DNA of 64,000 nucleotides from Pseudomonadota bacterium (GCA_023389105.1 JAEWEY010000004.1:682001-746000); one strand, 5' to 3'. Positions 9,559 through 18,786 are shown, numbered from the stretch's first letter. The notes: a model not told the origin generated them from the letters alone. Made by a program: numbers and translations.

Positions 9559-11045
9559 GCTGTAGGGGAAATCTCGGTGAGAAGACCCTGCTCAATCCGC
9601 ATGGAGACGAGTTCGATCAACAACAATTGATATTCCGACTGATGCAGGACGCTGTTGGCGCCCTCGCGCACAAGCCTTCCACCATAAAAGTTGAACCCCA
9701 TCGGCGCACCCTGCTCAGGCTCGAAAATCCTGAACTCGAATAACGTCTTAGCTTCGGAAACCTGAAACGATATCTTCGGGTCAGATCGAGCCGATATTGT
9801 CTTCGCGATGTGCCGTTCACAGTTGAACGCGACGTCGACTAGAAGGAAGCCGTCGTGCGGTTCGTCGAAGTCAATGTAGGGCTCGAAGAAGTAGCGCCCC
9901 GGCGCAAGGCGCAGGTATGGTCCCCATACTACGGCGCCCAGGCGGGAGCTCACGTCACTCAAAGCGCAGTGGATCCTGAATGGCGTACGCGAGCAGAACG
10001 ATTGCGCGGAAAAGGCTCCCGGATTTATGATGTCTTCCCTCGCGGTTTCCGGCTCGTGCCGACTGAGGTCGATGGGAAGGAAGATGTCGAGAAAAGGGAA
10101 TTGAGCGCGGGTCCCAAGCCCGGCGCGGACGGAAGCATCGACGTGCTTCAAAAAGAACCTTGTGTCCGGATCCGTTCGGAGATCGATCGCAAGATCATAG
10201 GCAGCATCGATGGCCTTAGCGAAGGCGGAGGCCCTCCCCGCCAGGTCGACGGTCTCCAGGCTCGAGTTTCGCGGGAAAGCATCGAATAAAATTATCTCGT
10301 CGGCCACCCCGCTCTCGCGCGCCAGTCGTTCGTTCCACGATCCGACGACCAAGGTAAGGTGCGCATTCGGAAATTTGCGGCGGACCAGCTGAAGCGCCGG
10401 CATGCCCATGATGAAGTCGCCCAGATGATCGAGCTTGAGGAGCAAGATGCGATCGACTGCCCTCGGGACCATGGTTTCAAGGCGGGTTCGCCGCGGCTCG
10501 AAATCGCGGTCAATGAGCACCGCCTCTCCCACATCCGCGGAAGGTGAATCAGCGTTTGATGGACGGACGAATTCGGATTTTTTTACGACTGCGATCACTT
10601 CGTCGTGATCGTTGCTGAGCGACAGATGGCGAAGGGTGAAGCTATCCCCGCCTAGCGATTGTTCGAGGGCAGCAAGAAGTGATTCCGGAGTGTAGCTATT
10701 CTGGATCTTGGACGTGCTTCGTTTCTTTGAGGCCAACGAATTGATTGCGGGTACCGTGACCACAAGGTGCCCACCCGGCCGCACCAAGCCGAACCACCTT
10801 CGCAAGGTTTGCCGGTAATCGGCTTCGTTCTGAAGAAGGCCTCGAGATACGATTGCCGGATGCAACGACACTGATTCTGCCGAAACCGAGCGATTCACTT
10901 CTAGAAGAGATGCCCCTGCTTCGGCGACGTCGGCCAAACCGCGCAACCCGCCCAAGAACTCATCGACCCATTCCGCCGGTACTTCGTGTGTGCCTGGCGT
11001 GCGTTCAGGCAGGTCGACAGGTAGCCGCTCGGGCATCTTACTCAA
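9555..11045 (-). CDS. Degenerate methyltransferase, GT9 N-half and beta-domain fusion
   Basis: A 496-residue mosaic. Residues 25-160 look like the C-terminal part of a methyltransferase (LVRPGGHLVVTVP, YTPESLLAALE) without a visible SAM motif I. Residues 200-345 are the N-terminal half of a GT9 enzyme, with RILLLKLDHLGDFIMGMPAL and DLAIDLRTDPDTRFFLK. Residues 360-475 form a beta-rich domain beginning VVWGPYLRLAPGRYFFEP, which recurs at the C terminus of the methyltransferase at 28405-29439. The matching GT9 C-half is the next gene (4-bp overlap). Together the two products would give one GT-B enzyme with an extra domain between its halves. Confidence 0.75.
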   Translation of the reverse strand: MSKMPERLPVDLPERTPGTHEVPAEWVDEFLGGLRGLADVAEAGASLLEVNRSVSAESVSLHPAIVSRGLLQNEADYRQTLRRWFGLVRPGGHLVVTVPAINSLASKKRSTSKIQNSYTPESLLAALEQSLGGDSFTLRHLSLSNDHDEVIAVVKKSEFVRPSNADSPSADVGEAVLIDRDFEPRRTRLETMVPRAVDRILLLKLDHLGDFIMGMPALQLVRRKFPNAHLTLVVGSWNERLARESGVADEIILFDAFPRNSSLETVDLAGRASAFAKAIDAAYDLAIDLRTDPDTRFFLKHVDASVRAGLGTRAQFPFLDIFLPIDLSRHEPETAREDIINPGAFSAQSFCSRTPFRIHCALSDVSSRLGAVVWGPYLRLAPGRYFFEPYIDFDEPHDGFLLVDVAFNCERHIAKTISARSDPKISFQVSEAKTLFEFRIFEPEQGAPMGFNFYGGRLVREGANSVLHQSEYQLLLIELVSMRIEQGLLTEISPTA

Positions 11046-11123
11046 ACAGGCGCTCCGCTTTCAAACGCTTCTCCGAAGGGCTCACGCTCATGAATTATTC
11101 TTCTAATTTCGAAACTAGCTAAA

Positions 11124-11669
11124 TCACTGCGCACGGATCTGTGCAAGCCGGGACTTCCGCGTCATCGTTGTGACAACGTCGGCCAGGATCTTTGCATCGC
11201 TCGAATTGGGCGCGATGAGGAAATTGTCGGCGACCCCAGCCGCCAGGCCCGCTTCGATATCGCTCGGCTTGTCGCCAAGCAGGATCGAAGCGTCCAAATC
11301 GATCTGCAAATCCTTGGCTGCCTGCAAGATCATGCCTGGAGCCGGCTTCCTGCAATCACAGGTCGTCGCAAGTTGTTTGACCGTCCCGCCGGGAAAATGA
11401 GGACAGTGATAAATGGCTGTCAGGCTGATGCCCTCGTCCGAAAGGCATCTTTTCATCCGCGTTTCGACGGCAGCATAGTCGTCTTGCGTGAAATAACCAC
11501 GCGCGATCCCTGATTGGTTGGTGATCACGACAAGCAGATAGCCCAGGGACTGGGCAGCCATCATCACTTGCGCGATCCCGGGGAGTAGCTTGAAGTCTGC
11601 CGGATTTCCGACGTACCCGCTGTCGCGATTGATCACGCCATCGCGATCAAGAAACAACGCTTGATTCAC
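11124..11669 (-). CDS. gmhB: D-glycero-D-manno-heptose 1,7-bisphosphate phosphatase
   Basis: A 181-residue HAD phosphatase. The nucleophile motif LFLDRDGVIN is at the N terminus, TNQSGIARG supplies the second HAD motif, and the GmhB zinc loop is visible as CPHFPGG followed by TCDCRKP with Cys/His ligands. LGDKPSD gives the acidic third motif. It removes the 7-phosphate from heptose 1,7-bisphosphate in ADP-heptose synthesis. It overlaps hldC by 4 bp, and a 78-bp gap follows before the split-GT9 gene. Confidence 0.92.
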   Translation of the reverse strand: MNQALFLDRDGVINRDSGYVGNPADFKLLPGIAQVMMAAQSLGYLLVVITNQSGIARGYFTQDDYAAVETRMKRCLSDEGISLTAIYHCPHFPGGTVKQLATTCDCRKPAPGMILQAAKDLQIDLDASILLGDKPSDIEAGLAAGVADNFLIAPNSSDAKILADVVTTMTRKSRLAQIRAQ

Positions 11670-12157
11670 GTCGCAATGCTCGGTCCATTGTGGCGGATCC
11701 GCTCCAACAGTTTCGTACTTGAATATCCTCGCATGAAAGACAGGTTCTGAACGATACCGCCCCAGCTTCTCATCAAATCCGCTTCGTGCAGCTGATGTAC
11801 GTCATAGTCACCGCCTTTCACGTAAATGTCGGGGCGGACCTGTTCCATCAGGGCAAACGGGGTGGGCTCGTCAAACAAGGCGACGTAAGTCACGGACTGC
11901 AAAGCTGCCAAAATCAGCGCTCGATCATTTTGCGGATTTATCGGTCGATCTGGCGCCTTGTTCAAAAGCCGTGTCGAAGCATCGCTGTTCAAGCCGACGA
12001 ACAGCGCCGCTCCAAGTGAGCGCGCTTCCTCGAGGTAAAGCACATGCCCAGGGTGGACGAGATCGAATACGCCATTGGTGAAAACCAGAGGTCGAGGAAC
12101 GTTCGTGGCGATTTCGGCCACGCGCTCTCGGGGAATAATTTTGTCCGACAGGGTCAC
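11666..12157 (-). CDS. hldC: Heptose 1-phosphate adenylyltransferase
   Basis: A 163-residue nucleotidyltransferase equal to the C-terminal domain of bifunctional HldE (RfaE2). NGVFDLVHPGH contains the HxGH nucleotide-binding motif and YSSTKLLERI is the usual C-terminal signature. It adds AMP to D-glycero-beta-D-manno-heptose 1-phosphate. Kinase and adenylyltransferase are separate genes here, as in many alpha- and epsilonproteobacteria. It has 4-bp overlaps with hldA upstream and gmhB downstream. Confidence 0.92.
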   Translation of the reverse strand: MTLSDKIIPRERVAEIATNVPRPLVFTNGVFDLVHPGHVLYLEEARSLGAALFVGLNSDASTRLLNKAPDRPINPQNDRALILAALQSVTYVALFDEPTPFALMEQVRPDIYVKGGDYDVHQLHEADLMRSWGGIVQNLSFMRGYSSTKLLERIRHNGPSIAT

Positions 12158-13101
12158 TGTTCTACTAGCTCGGCGCGTTTCTCCAGCACTTCATCAAGCG
12201 TCGCCACCGAGGTTCCAAGCCTGCTGACCACGATGCCGGCGGCGGCGTTGGCAAAGTCGATCGCGCGCTCCCAAGGCTCACCGATCCCGCGCGCCACGGC
12301 AAGCGCGGCTACCACTGTATCGCCAGCACCCGAGACGTCGTAGACTTCCTTGGCTTGAGCGGTCCGGTGCAACCGATCACCCTCCCGAAACAGGCGAAGT
12401 CCCTGCTCACTCATCGTCAGCAGCAGGGCGTCGAGATCAAGGTCAGCCCGAACACTTTCCGCCTTGCCGTTCATCTCCTCGTCGCTCTCCCAGCCACCGA
12501 CGACTTCCGCCAGCTCCGATCGATTGGGAGTAAGGATATTCGCACCTGCATAGCGAGCAAAGCTGCGTCCTTTGGGATCTACGACCGACAGCTTCCCACT
12601 CTGTCTGGTAAGCTGAAGCAACTCCTGAACCCGTTCGAGGGCACCTTTTCGGTAATCCGAAAAAATGACCACGTCATGGTCCTCGAGGCATTGAGAAAAA
12701 TGCGATCGTTTCGATTCAAGTGCGTGATTGGACGGCGTGTTTTCAAAGTCGATGCGCAGCATCTGCTGTTGATGACCGATGACCCGTAGCTTGAGGGTCG
12801 TACGGATACCCGGGTCCTCCTCCAGCCGGTGACCAACGCCGTCCTGGTCGAGAACTTTTCGAAGACGGTTGGCGGTGTCGTCCGCACCAACTACCGACAA
12901 CAAAGTCGCTTTCGCTCCGAGCGCAGCAATATTGCGCGCGACGTTCGCGGCGCCGCCGGCACGCTCGTCAGCGCGCTCGACCTTGACGATGGGCACCGGA
13001 GCCTCGGGTGAGATTCGGCTGACGTCGCCAAACCAATATTGGTCCAGCATTACATCGCCAACAATCAGAACCTTGAGATCGGTGATCCGCTCACGCATCA
13101 T
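12154..13101 (-). CDS. hldA: D-glycero-beta-D-manno-heptose 7-phosphate kinase
   Basis: A PfkB-family sugar kinase equal to the N-terminal domain of HldE (RfaE1). Motifs are LIVGDVMLDQYWFGDV near the N terminus, GGAANVARNIAALG, and the ATP/catalytic motif DVSGAGDTVVAALA near residue 260. The frame is open to an ATG at 13137, but the family N terminus begins at the tandem ATG codons 13101/13098. Starting there cuts the overlap with gmhA from 47 to 11 or 8 bp, so 13101 is preferred (315 aa). It phosphorylates heptose 7-phosphate at C1. Confidence 0.9.
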   Translation of the reverse strand: MMRERITDLKVLIVGDVMLDQYWFGDVSRISPEAPVPIVKVERADERAGGAANVARNIAALGAKATLLSVVGADDTANRLRKVLDQDGVGHRLEEDPGIRTTLKLRVIGHQQQMLRIDFENTPSNHALESKRSHFSQCLEDHDVVIFSDYRKGALERVQELLQLTRQSGKLSVVDPKGRSFARYAGANILTPNRSELAEVVGGWESDEEMNGKAESVRADLDLDALLLTMSEQGLRLFREGDRLHRTAQAKEVYDVSGAGDTVVAALAVARGIGEPWERAIDFANAAAGIVVSRLGTSVATLDEVLEKRAELVEQ

Positions 13102-13681
13102 GTTCGAAAGCTTCGTCCAACTGCGCGCAGATTGCATGATATGACAGCAGGTGCGCCGTCTGGATCTGATCAGTGTGTTGTAGCGGAACCGTCATTGCAT
13201 AGTCGCTGAGTGGCAAGAGGCGGCCTCCGTCCCTGCCAAGCAAGCCCACAGTAATCGCGCCTTTCGCTCGAGCCGCTTCAAAGGCGCGTACAACGTTAGG
13301 GGAATTGCCAGAAGTCGATATGCCCCAGACAACATCCCCTTCGTTTGCGAGCGCCTCGACCTGCCGGCTGAAGACGGTTTCATAAGTGTAATCGTTGCTC
13401 CATGCCGTCAGGATGGACGTGTCCGTGGTGAGCGCAACTGCCGGTAAGCCCCGTCTTTCCAGTTTATACCGGCCGATGAGTTCCGCAGCGATGTGCTGCG
13501 CGTCAGCGGCGGAGCCGCCGTTTCCCATGATCAGCAATTTGCGACCGCTACGAAACGCGGAGATGATGACGTCGGCAGCGCGCGCGACGCTATCGAGATA
13601 AGCACGATCGATAGCCTGTCCCAGAGCTTCCAGCGTCGATTTCACCCCTGTCGCGATCGCCTCGCCTGAACTCATACTCAC
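13091..13681 (-). CDS. gmhA: Phosphoheptose isomerase
   Basis: A 196-residue SIS-domain isomerase that turns sedoheptulose 7-phosphate into D-glycero-D-manno-heptose 7-phosphate. The motif GNGGSAADAQHIAAELIGR at about residues 54-72 and the later ISTSGNSPNVVRA segment are diagnostic. Length is normal. It overlaps the giant glycosyltransferase gene upstream by 4 bp, placing heptose synthesis inside the capsule operon rather than at a separate LPS locus. Confidence 0.94.
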   Translation of the reverse strand: MSMSSGEAIATGVKSTLEALGQAIDRAYLDSVARAADVIISAFRSGRKLLIMGNGGSAADAQHIAAELIGRYKLERRGLPAVALTTDTSILTAWSNDYTYETVFSRQVEALANEGDVVWGISTSGNSPNVVRAFEAARAKGAITVGLLGRDGGRLLPLSDYAMTVPLQHTDQIQTAHLLSYHAICAQLDEAFEHDA

Positions 13682-16600
13682 GAAACCGTCCTTCTTTTTG
13701 CAATCTTGTTTTGTCGGCCAACTTGGCCCGTCAGACTTTCAGGGGCGATTACGTCGAAGTCTGCACGCCCGCCATGTTCTTCCACGAGCACCGCCAAATT
13801 TGCGCCGCATCTGATTCTGCGAAGTCTCGGAGGTCCGAACACCGCTACCCATTGCAGAAGTCGGGAGCAGTCGTCTTCGGCGCAGATGATCGCGTCGAAA
13901 TTCGCGATGGTGAAAAGATATGCGGCAAGTGCCCTGCTACTTTCCTCCTCAGCCTCCGGGGCCGGAAGGTTCTTGAAGGACGGCGCGGCCAGAAGAGTGC
14001 GAACACCAAGCTCGCGCCAGGTCATTAGCAGGTTCCACTGAGCCGAAGTACGATTGAGATAGGCATGCAGGCCGCAATAAACGTCGCCGGCGACGGGGAA
14101 TACGACATGTTCTGACCGATCATTGGTTGCAAGCGAATCGGTCAAATTCTCGAGATCAACGAAATAAAATTCCCGATCCTCCGGTCCCGAAGCGATCAGC
14201 TTTACGCGACCTCGTGCGGTATCGCTTAAGCATTCAATCGCATTCCGAACTTCGAGATGCCGCTGATTGGAACGCGCAGCGACATCAAGTTCAAGCAGAC
14301 CTGATACGTCTACGTAGAACAGCCGGTCTTGAGCCGACCGTTCGGGAAAATTGGTCGCGATCGCCGTGCCAAGAGCTGCCAGCTGCTTGTCATCGAACTC
14401 GGTAATCCGATCCTCGAATTTTGCCTTGTTGATCGCATCGGTGAGCGGCTTGATGACCGAAGAGGGGTCAGCGGCAGTTATCCTGGAATAATCTGCAACC
14501 AGTGACGACCCCGAGATCGCGCTGAGAACAGCACGCTGAATCGCATCCACAGAGATGTCATTCAGGCAGAACATGTTGAACGGACAGCTGGGACGATCGG
14601 GAAGGTGACAAGGCGCACAGACCGCGTCCACGGTGATGACCGCAGAGTCACCGAACGGCGGACCCCACTGCTCAGGCACTTCGTGCCCGCTGTAGATCCC
14701 AAGAGTTTTGCAGCCAGCGTAGCCTGCCAGATGAACCCCGAACGAATTATTTCCGACGCAGACCTGATTCGCGGAAAGCGATGAATAAAGCTGCTGGAAA
14801 TTGAGGCCAACGCGATAGTTGATCTTCGAGGACTGACCAAAGTCGAAGATCTGCAGGTCTTCTAACTTTGCAGCGTATATGTTGATGTTCGTGACGGAGT
14901 CCTGATTAGCCAGGAACCGCACCAACTGTTCGAAATAGCCCGTGTCCCATTGCCGCGCGTCTAGGCCAACGCGCGGAAACACGGCAACCGCTCCTTGTTC
15001 CCGCGTTAACCGTGGCCCGAGTTCCGGCAGCGCAACATAATCACGCGGATCGAAGGGCAGTGCATCGACGATCTTGAGCATTTGGGCACATATGTGCGTC
15101 TCATCGAACAAGCTGCGAATACCTGGCTCGTCGGGGAATATCTTGAGCGGTTCCGTCAGCAACTGATCAATCTTCTGATCACCGACGCGGTAGCCGAAAT
15201 ATTTACCGGCCTTGAGCCTGGTCAAAATAAACCTGGTGTCCGGCTGTCGACGAAAATCGATCGCGAAATCATAATAGGGCATGCGATCGAGCATGGCGTC
15301 GAAAGCTTCGTCATCCAGCGCCGGCCGAGCCGCTGACTGGCCTTTGTAGAAATCCAGGCAAAACACGCTGTCGAATAATTTTGACGCTTCGGCCGCTGCT
15401 CGGTTCCAACTTCCAACCAAGGCGTGGATTTCTGCGTCGGGATAGCGTGCGCGGAGTTTCGACAAAGCGGGCAGCGCCAAGAGAAAGTCGCCGTTATGAT
15501 CGAGCTTCATCGCGAGTATGCGAAGCGGTCGCGGCTCGAACTGACTCGTCCGGAAGATCACTGCTTGCCGTTGCCGGTCCACACGGTCTCTGCGCCCGAA
15601 CCGGCTTTCGAGGGCGTTGAGCGCGGTCCTCGCGCTCGCCTGCCAGGTTAGCTGAGAAGCCCTCGCGAGCCCCTTTTCGACCAGCCTCTGGCGAAAATCA
15701 GGATCGTTGAGGGCCTGCGCTATCTTCGCTGCAATGGACGGCGCGGATGTCGGGTCGAATAACGCTTCTTCATTATCGACGAGTTCCGGCAGGCTGGTCC
15801 GGTCGGAAACGATCGTTGGAGTGCCGCAAGCCATGGCCTCCAGCGGAGGCAGGCCCAGGCCCTCCCGCAGTGATGGGAACACGAATAGGTCGGCCAAGAC
15901 ATTCAAGATGACCAGGTCTTCATGCGGAACGAAGCCGACGACCTTGACCATCTGCAGGCTTTGCGCATCGCGCGCCATTGACCGGATAGCTTCGGCCTGT
16001 CCCGGGTATCGTTTACCAACAACTACAAGCTCGAAGTTTTCCTTCATTCGAGCAGGAAGGAGAGACAGGGCCTCGATTAGCTTAGAAAGATTCTTATTCT
16101 TCTCAACACCGCCCGTGTACAGCAAAAACGGTTTATTTATCCCATACTTGGATAAGACCAGCGACCGCTCTGTGGCGTCCACATCCCTTTTCACGTAATT
16201 TGGATTAACGCCGCCTAGGATGCTGACGACTTGATCGGACGGATACGACAGCTGCCCAATGGCTTCGCTGCCACTACTTTCGGAGATGGCGAGCAGCAGA
16301 TCGCACCGGCGAAGTTGGGAAATACGATGGCGATACCATCGACGATGCATGACCTCTGTTTTGAAGTGTTCGTCCGGCAGGATCAGCGGCGTGAAATCGT
16401 AAAATATCGCGGCCGTTCGAAGATCCCTCACATGTTCGCCGACCGTGATGACCGCATCGTCACCGAGACCTTCGAACATGCTTGTGAGCAACACGACGTC
16501 GGGATCCAGCGAGCGCAGATAATATTCGCGAATGATCTGCGCAGTCTCGCGAAGACTCCCCTCTTCGGAAGAGAAGCGCTCCGGCTCGCCCGGCGCATAC

Positions 16601-16809
16601 CACACGCGAATATTGCTTTGCGGAAGAATGCCGTCGAAGCTTGCGCGGATCGGTTCGATCGTATCCGAGAAATAGCCGTTGAGAACCAAGTAAAATTCGT
16701 GGGCAGATCCTTCGGCGATCATCGCCTTCACAAGGTCGGTGGCATAATGACCGATCCCGCGAAACCGACTGCCTGTCTGAGCAGCCTGGAGGTCGATAAC
16801 GATACGCAT
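13678..16809 (-). CDS. Giant glycosyltransferase fusion: GT4, GT9, GT4-N-like
   Basis: A 1043-residue protein with three modules. Residues 1-410 are a complete GT4, with FRGIGHYATDL at the N terminus and SLREGLGLPPLEAMACG near residue 315. Residues 430-770 are a complete GT9 module, with LRILAMKLDHNGDFLLALPA, FAIDFRRQPDTRFIL, VGNNSFGVHLAGYAG and a Cys-containing APCHLPDRPSCPF segment. Residues 790-1043 lack the GT4 C-half signature but resemble the N-terminal half of the GT4 at 17515-18786 (RLFYVDVSGLLELD compared with [13 protein letters not shown]; a matching WRELGVRTLL). It may add two different sugars in sequence. Overlap with gmhA is 4 bp. Confidence 0.85.
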   Translation of the reverse strand: MRIVIDLQAAQTGSRFRGIGHYATDLVKAMIAEGSAHEFYLVLNGYFSDTIEPIRASFDGILPQSNIRVWYAPGEPERFSSEEGSLRETAQIIREYYLRSLDPDVVLLTSMFEGLGDDAVITVGEHVRDLRTAAIFYDFTPLILPDEHFKTEVMHRRWYRHRISQLRRCDLLLAISESSGSEAIGQLSYPSDQVVSILGGVNPNYVKRDVDATERSLVLSKYGINKPFLLYTGGVEKNKNLSKLIEALSLLPARMKENFELVVVGKRYPGQAEAIRSMARDAQSLQMVKVVGFVPHEDLVILNVLADLFVFPSLREGLGLPPLEAMACGTPTIVSDRTSLPELVDNEEALFDPTSAPSIAAKIAQALNDPDFRQRLVEKGLARASQLTWQASARTALNALESRFGRRDRVDRQRQAVIFRTSQFEPRPLRILAMKLDHNGDFLLALPALSKLRARYPDAEIHALVGSWNRAAAEASKLFDSVFCLDFYKGQSAARPALDDEAFDAMLDRMPYYDFAIDFRRQPDTRFILTRLKAGKYFGYRVGDQKIDQLLTEPLKIFPDEPGIRSLFDETHICAQMLKIVDALPFDPRDYVALPELGPRLTREQGAVAVFPRVGLDARQWDTGYFEQLVRFLANQDSVTNINIYAAKLEDLQIFDFGQSSKINYRVGLNFQQLYSSLSANQVCVGNNSFGVHLAGYAGCKTLGIYSGHEVPEQWGPPFGDSAVITVDAVCAPCHLPDRPSCPFNMFCLNDISVDAIQRAVLSAISGSSLVADYSRITAADPSSVIKPLTDAINKAKFEDRITEFDDKQLAALGTAIATNFPERSAQDRLFYVDVSGLLELDVAARSNQRHLEVRNAIECLSDTARGRVKLIASGPEDREFYFVDLENLTDSLATNDRSEHVVFPVAGDVYCGLHAYLNRTSAQWNLLMTWRELGVRTLLAAPSFKNLPAPEAEEESSRALAAYLFTIANFDAIICAEDDCSRLLQWVAVFGPPRLRRIRCGANLAVLVEEHGGRADFDVIAPESLTGQVGRQNKIAKRRTVS

Positions 16810-16825
16810 ATTGTCTCCAGTAAAC

Positions 16826-17428
16826 TCAGAAGCGCAGTTTAGTCAGGATGCTTTTAGCTGAGGCGGCGAGATCGTTGGCCCGCACCTCGTCAACCTTTCG
16901 ACTTCGAAGCACCGGTGTTTGAAGCTCTTCGCGTCCAGCCGCGTCGCGCCTCACTTTTACCTGCCGGCCCGACTGCGGCCGCTCTCCAAATTCCGAGACT
17001 AGCTCCTTCAGCTGGTCCTGCTGGAGAAGAAATTTCTCGAGTGACTTCTCAATTTGTCGATTTTGGCTTGCTACATTATTCTGCAAAGCCCTTGCCCGCC
17101 GCAATGAGCCCGTCCGGCCTACCTCTGGATCGGTGAGTGCGAGCTTCCAACCGCCGATACGGCGAGAAGCCTTCAACCGCTCCAGTGCTTCGCGCAACCC
17201 CGGAAGCTGATCCCAGTTGCTGCGAGCCTCAGTCGACTTCGACAGCTGCGAGATGACGGACAAACGGCCGTGTCCAATACGAAGCCGCGAAACATAATAC
17301 TTCAGTCCGACTTTGTCCGGCTTCCGACCTAGAACAAGCGCGTAGGCCTCTTCGACAAAGGCCTCGTCGTGCAGACGCATTAGTTCCGTGTAGTCTGTGA
17401 CTCGCTTACTCACCCGACTCCCCAACAT
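16826..17428 (-). CDS. DUF4214-like domain protein
   Basis: A 200-residue protein. Residues 20-75 match the DUF4214-type helical domain (FVEEAYALVLGRKPDKVGL, then YYVSRLRIGHG), like the N terminus of the methyltransferase at 7633-8511. The remainder is charged and probably helical or coiled, with QNRQIEKSLEKFLLQQDQL. There is no signal peptide or membrane segment. It sits 16 bp upstream of the giant GT fusion and 86 bp after the GT4 gene. A scaffold or regulatory role in polysaccharide assembly is a guess from context. Confidence 0.7.
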   Translation of the reverse strand: MLGSRVSKRVTDYTELMRLHDEAFVEEAYALVLGRKPDKVGLKYYVSRLRIGHGRLSVISQLSKSTEARSNWDQLPGLREALERLKASRRIGGWKLALTDPEVGRTGSLRRARALQNNVASQNRQIEKSLEKFLLQQDQLKELVSEFGERPQSGRQVKVRRDAAGREELQTPVLRSRKVDEVRANDLAASAKSILTKLRF

Positions 17429-17514
17429 TGATCGCGACCGCCTGACGGCGTCCGCTCGTGACCGTGTATCACCACGCTTTCAACCTGAACCGCTCGATTT
17501 TGATGTGCGCGCGA

Positions 17515-18786
17515 TCAAACGCCCATAGCTTGCGGTTGGTTTGACAGGTCAAATCCGCCCAAATCCAATTGATTGCGTGGCCTGTCGACGCCCATTTCCT
17601 CCACCAGCTTATCAACGCAGGTCTTCCACGTGGGCAGAGACGCAGACACGCTCGATGCTCGGTCCCCTCGCGCGATCGCGATCCGAATTTCGTTCGCCAA
17701 CGACGGAGGTCGATCGTCTTCAAAGTATGAAACGTTCGGAAGACGCTGTTCACGAAATACGCGGAGATCGCGAGCGATCACCCGGCGACCGTGCAAGGCA
17801 GCCTCGATTAACGGGAAGCCAAAACCTTCCGCTCGCGACGCGACCAGAACAACTGCCGCCGCTTCGTAAAGCTGGCAAAGGGCCTGATCGCTCGCATTGT
17901 CGAGCCAGTGCAAACGCGACCCGTTCTCGGGGTGCTCACGTATATATTTTTGCAGAGCTTCCGTTTTCCAGCCGCCCTTTCCGACGATTATCAGCGCCGG
18001 CGCGTTCGCCCCATCCTGCTTCCACAACTCCTCAAACGCTGCAAGAGCGGCTTCATAACCTTTCCGAGGCTCGATCGTCCCAACCATCAGCACTGATGGA
18101 TAGTCGGCGACTTTCCGCAGAACTTCGATCACATGGTCCGACAGGCCTGTCGACGGTCTGCTCGCCGCAAGATCAGCGCCAAGAAAGGTTCGGTGGATTT
18201 TCGGACCGCCAACCAAGCGGCGTCGCACCTCGTCGGCAACAGTGTCGGAGATACAGAAAATCCGGTCGAACTCGTTGCTGACCAGATCAAACCACCGGGT
18301 AAAGTTGCGTGAAGCAGCCGACGTGAACCATTGAGGGTGCGTCAGCGGGAGCAAGTCGTAGATAAAGACCGAAAGCTGCGCCCCGGCTTCGCGCCACGAT
18401 TCCAATTGCTGGCGGTACTTCGGCAGCAGATGTGCCGCTAGGTCCAACCCCAAAAACTGGTCAGAGAGGCCCATGCTGACGGGGAGCAACTTATTTGGTC
18501 GATGTGGGACTTCAAGAAAGTCGAGCGGGGCATAGCAATAACCATGCTCGTTGGTGGCGAAGACGGGCAGGGCTGAAAAGCTTGTCCCGCTTCTTGCGGC
18601 AAGCTCCGACCAGACGGCCCTGACTACTCGCTGGATGCCCGTCCGAGCGTCGTGACGACAAATGGCTGAGACATCTACGAATATTCTCGGCTGCGGCCTC
18701 AGCTGAAAATCTATGAAACGGCTGTTGTTACGCCGTAGCCAGGCGCGCCGGGCACGCGCCTCTGCGGTAGACTTGATGAATTTCAC
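17515..18786 (-). CDS. Glycosyltransferase family 4
   Basis: A 423-residue GT4 of the long type. The N terminus holds [20 protein letters not shown], typical of polysaccharide GT4 enzymes, [20 protein letters not shown] marks the start of the C-terminal Rossmann domain, and [17 protein letters not shown] is the donor-binding E-x7-E motif. It overlaps the kpsT gene by 4 bp, so it is translated together with the exporter. Specificity is not readable. Its N-terminal half is the closest visible relative of the third module in the giant fusion. Confidence 0.88.
   Translation of the reverse strand: MKFIKSTAEARARRAWLRRNNSRFIDFQLRPQPRIFVDVSAICRHDARTGIQRVVRAVWSELAARSGTSFSALPVFATNEHGYCYAPLDFLEVPHRPNKLLPVSMGLSDQFLGLDLAAHLLPKYRQQLESWREAGAQLSVFIYDLLPLTHPQWFTSAASRNFTRWFDLVSNEFDRIFCISDTVADEVRRRLVGGPKIHRTFLGADLAASRPSTGLSDHVIEVLRKVADYPSVLMVGTIEPRKGYEAALAAFEELWKQDGANAPALIIVGKGGWKTEALQKYIREHPENGSRLHWLDNASDQALCQLYEAAAVVLVASRAEGFGFPLIEAALHGRRVIARDLRVFREQRLPNVSYFEDDRPPSLANEIRIAIARGDRASSVSASLPTWKTCVDKLVEEMGVDRPRNQLDLGGFDLSNQPQAMGV

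Noticed and set aside
11666..13101. Separate hldA and hldC as a broken hldE
   Set aside because: Both genes have clean starts, ends and 4-bp overlaps; separate kinase and adenylyltransferase genes are a normal arrangement in many bacteria.
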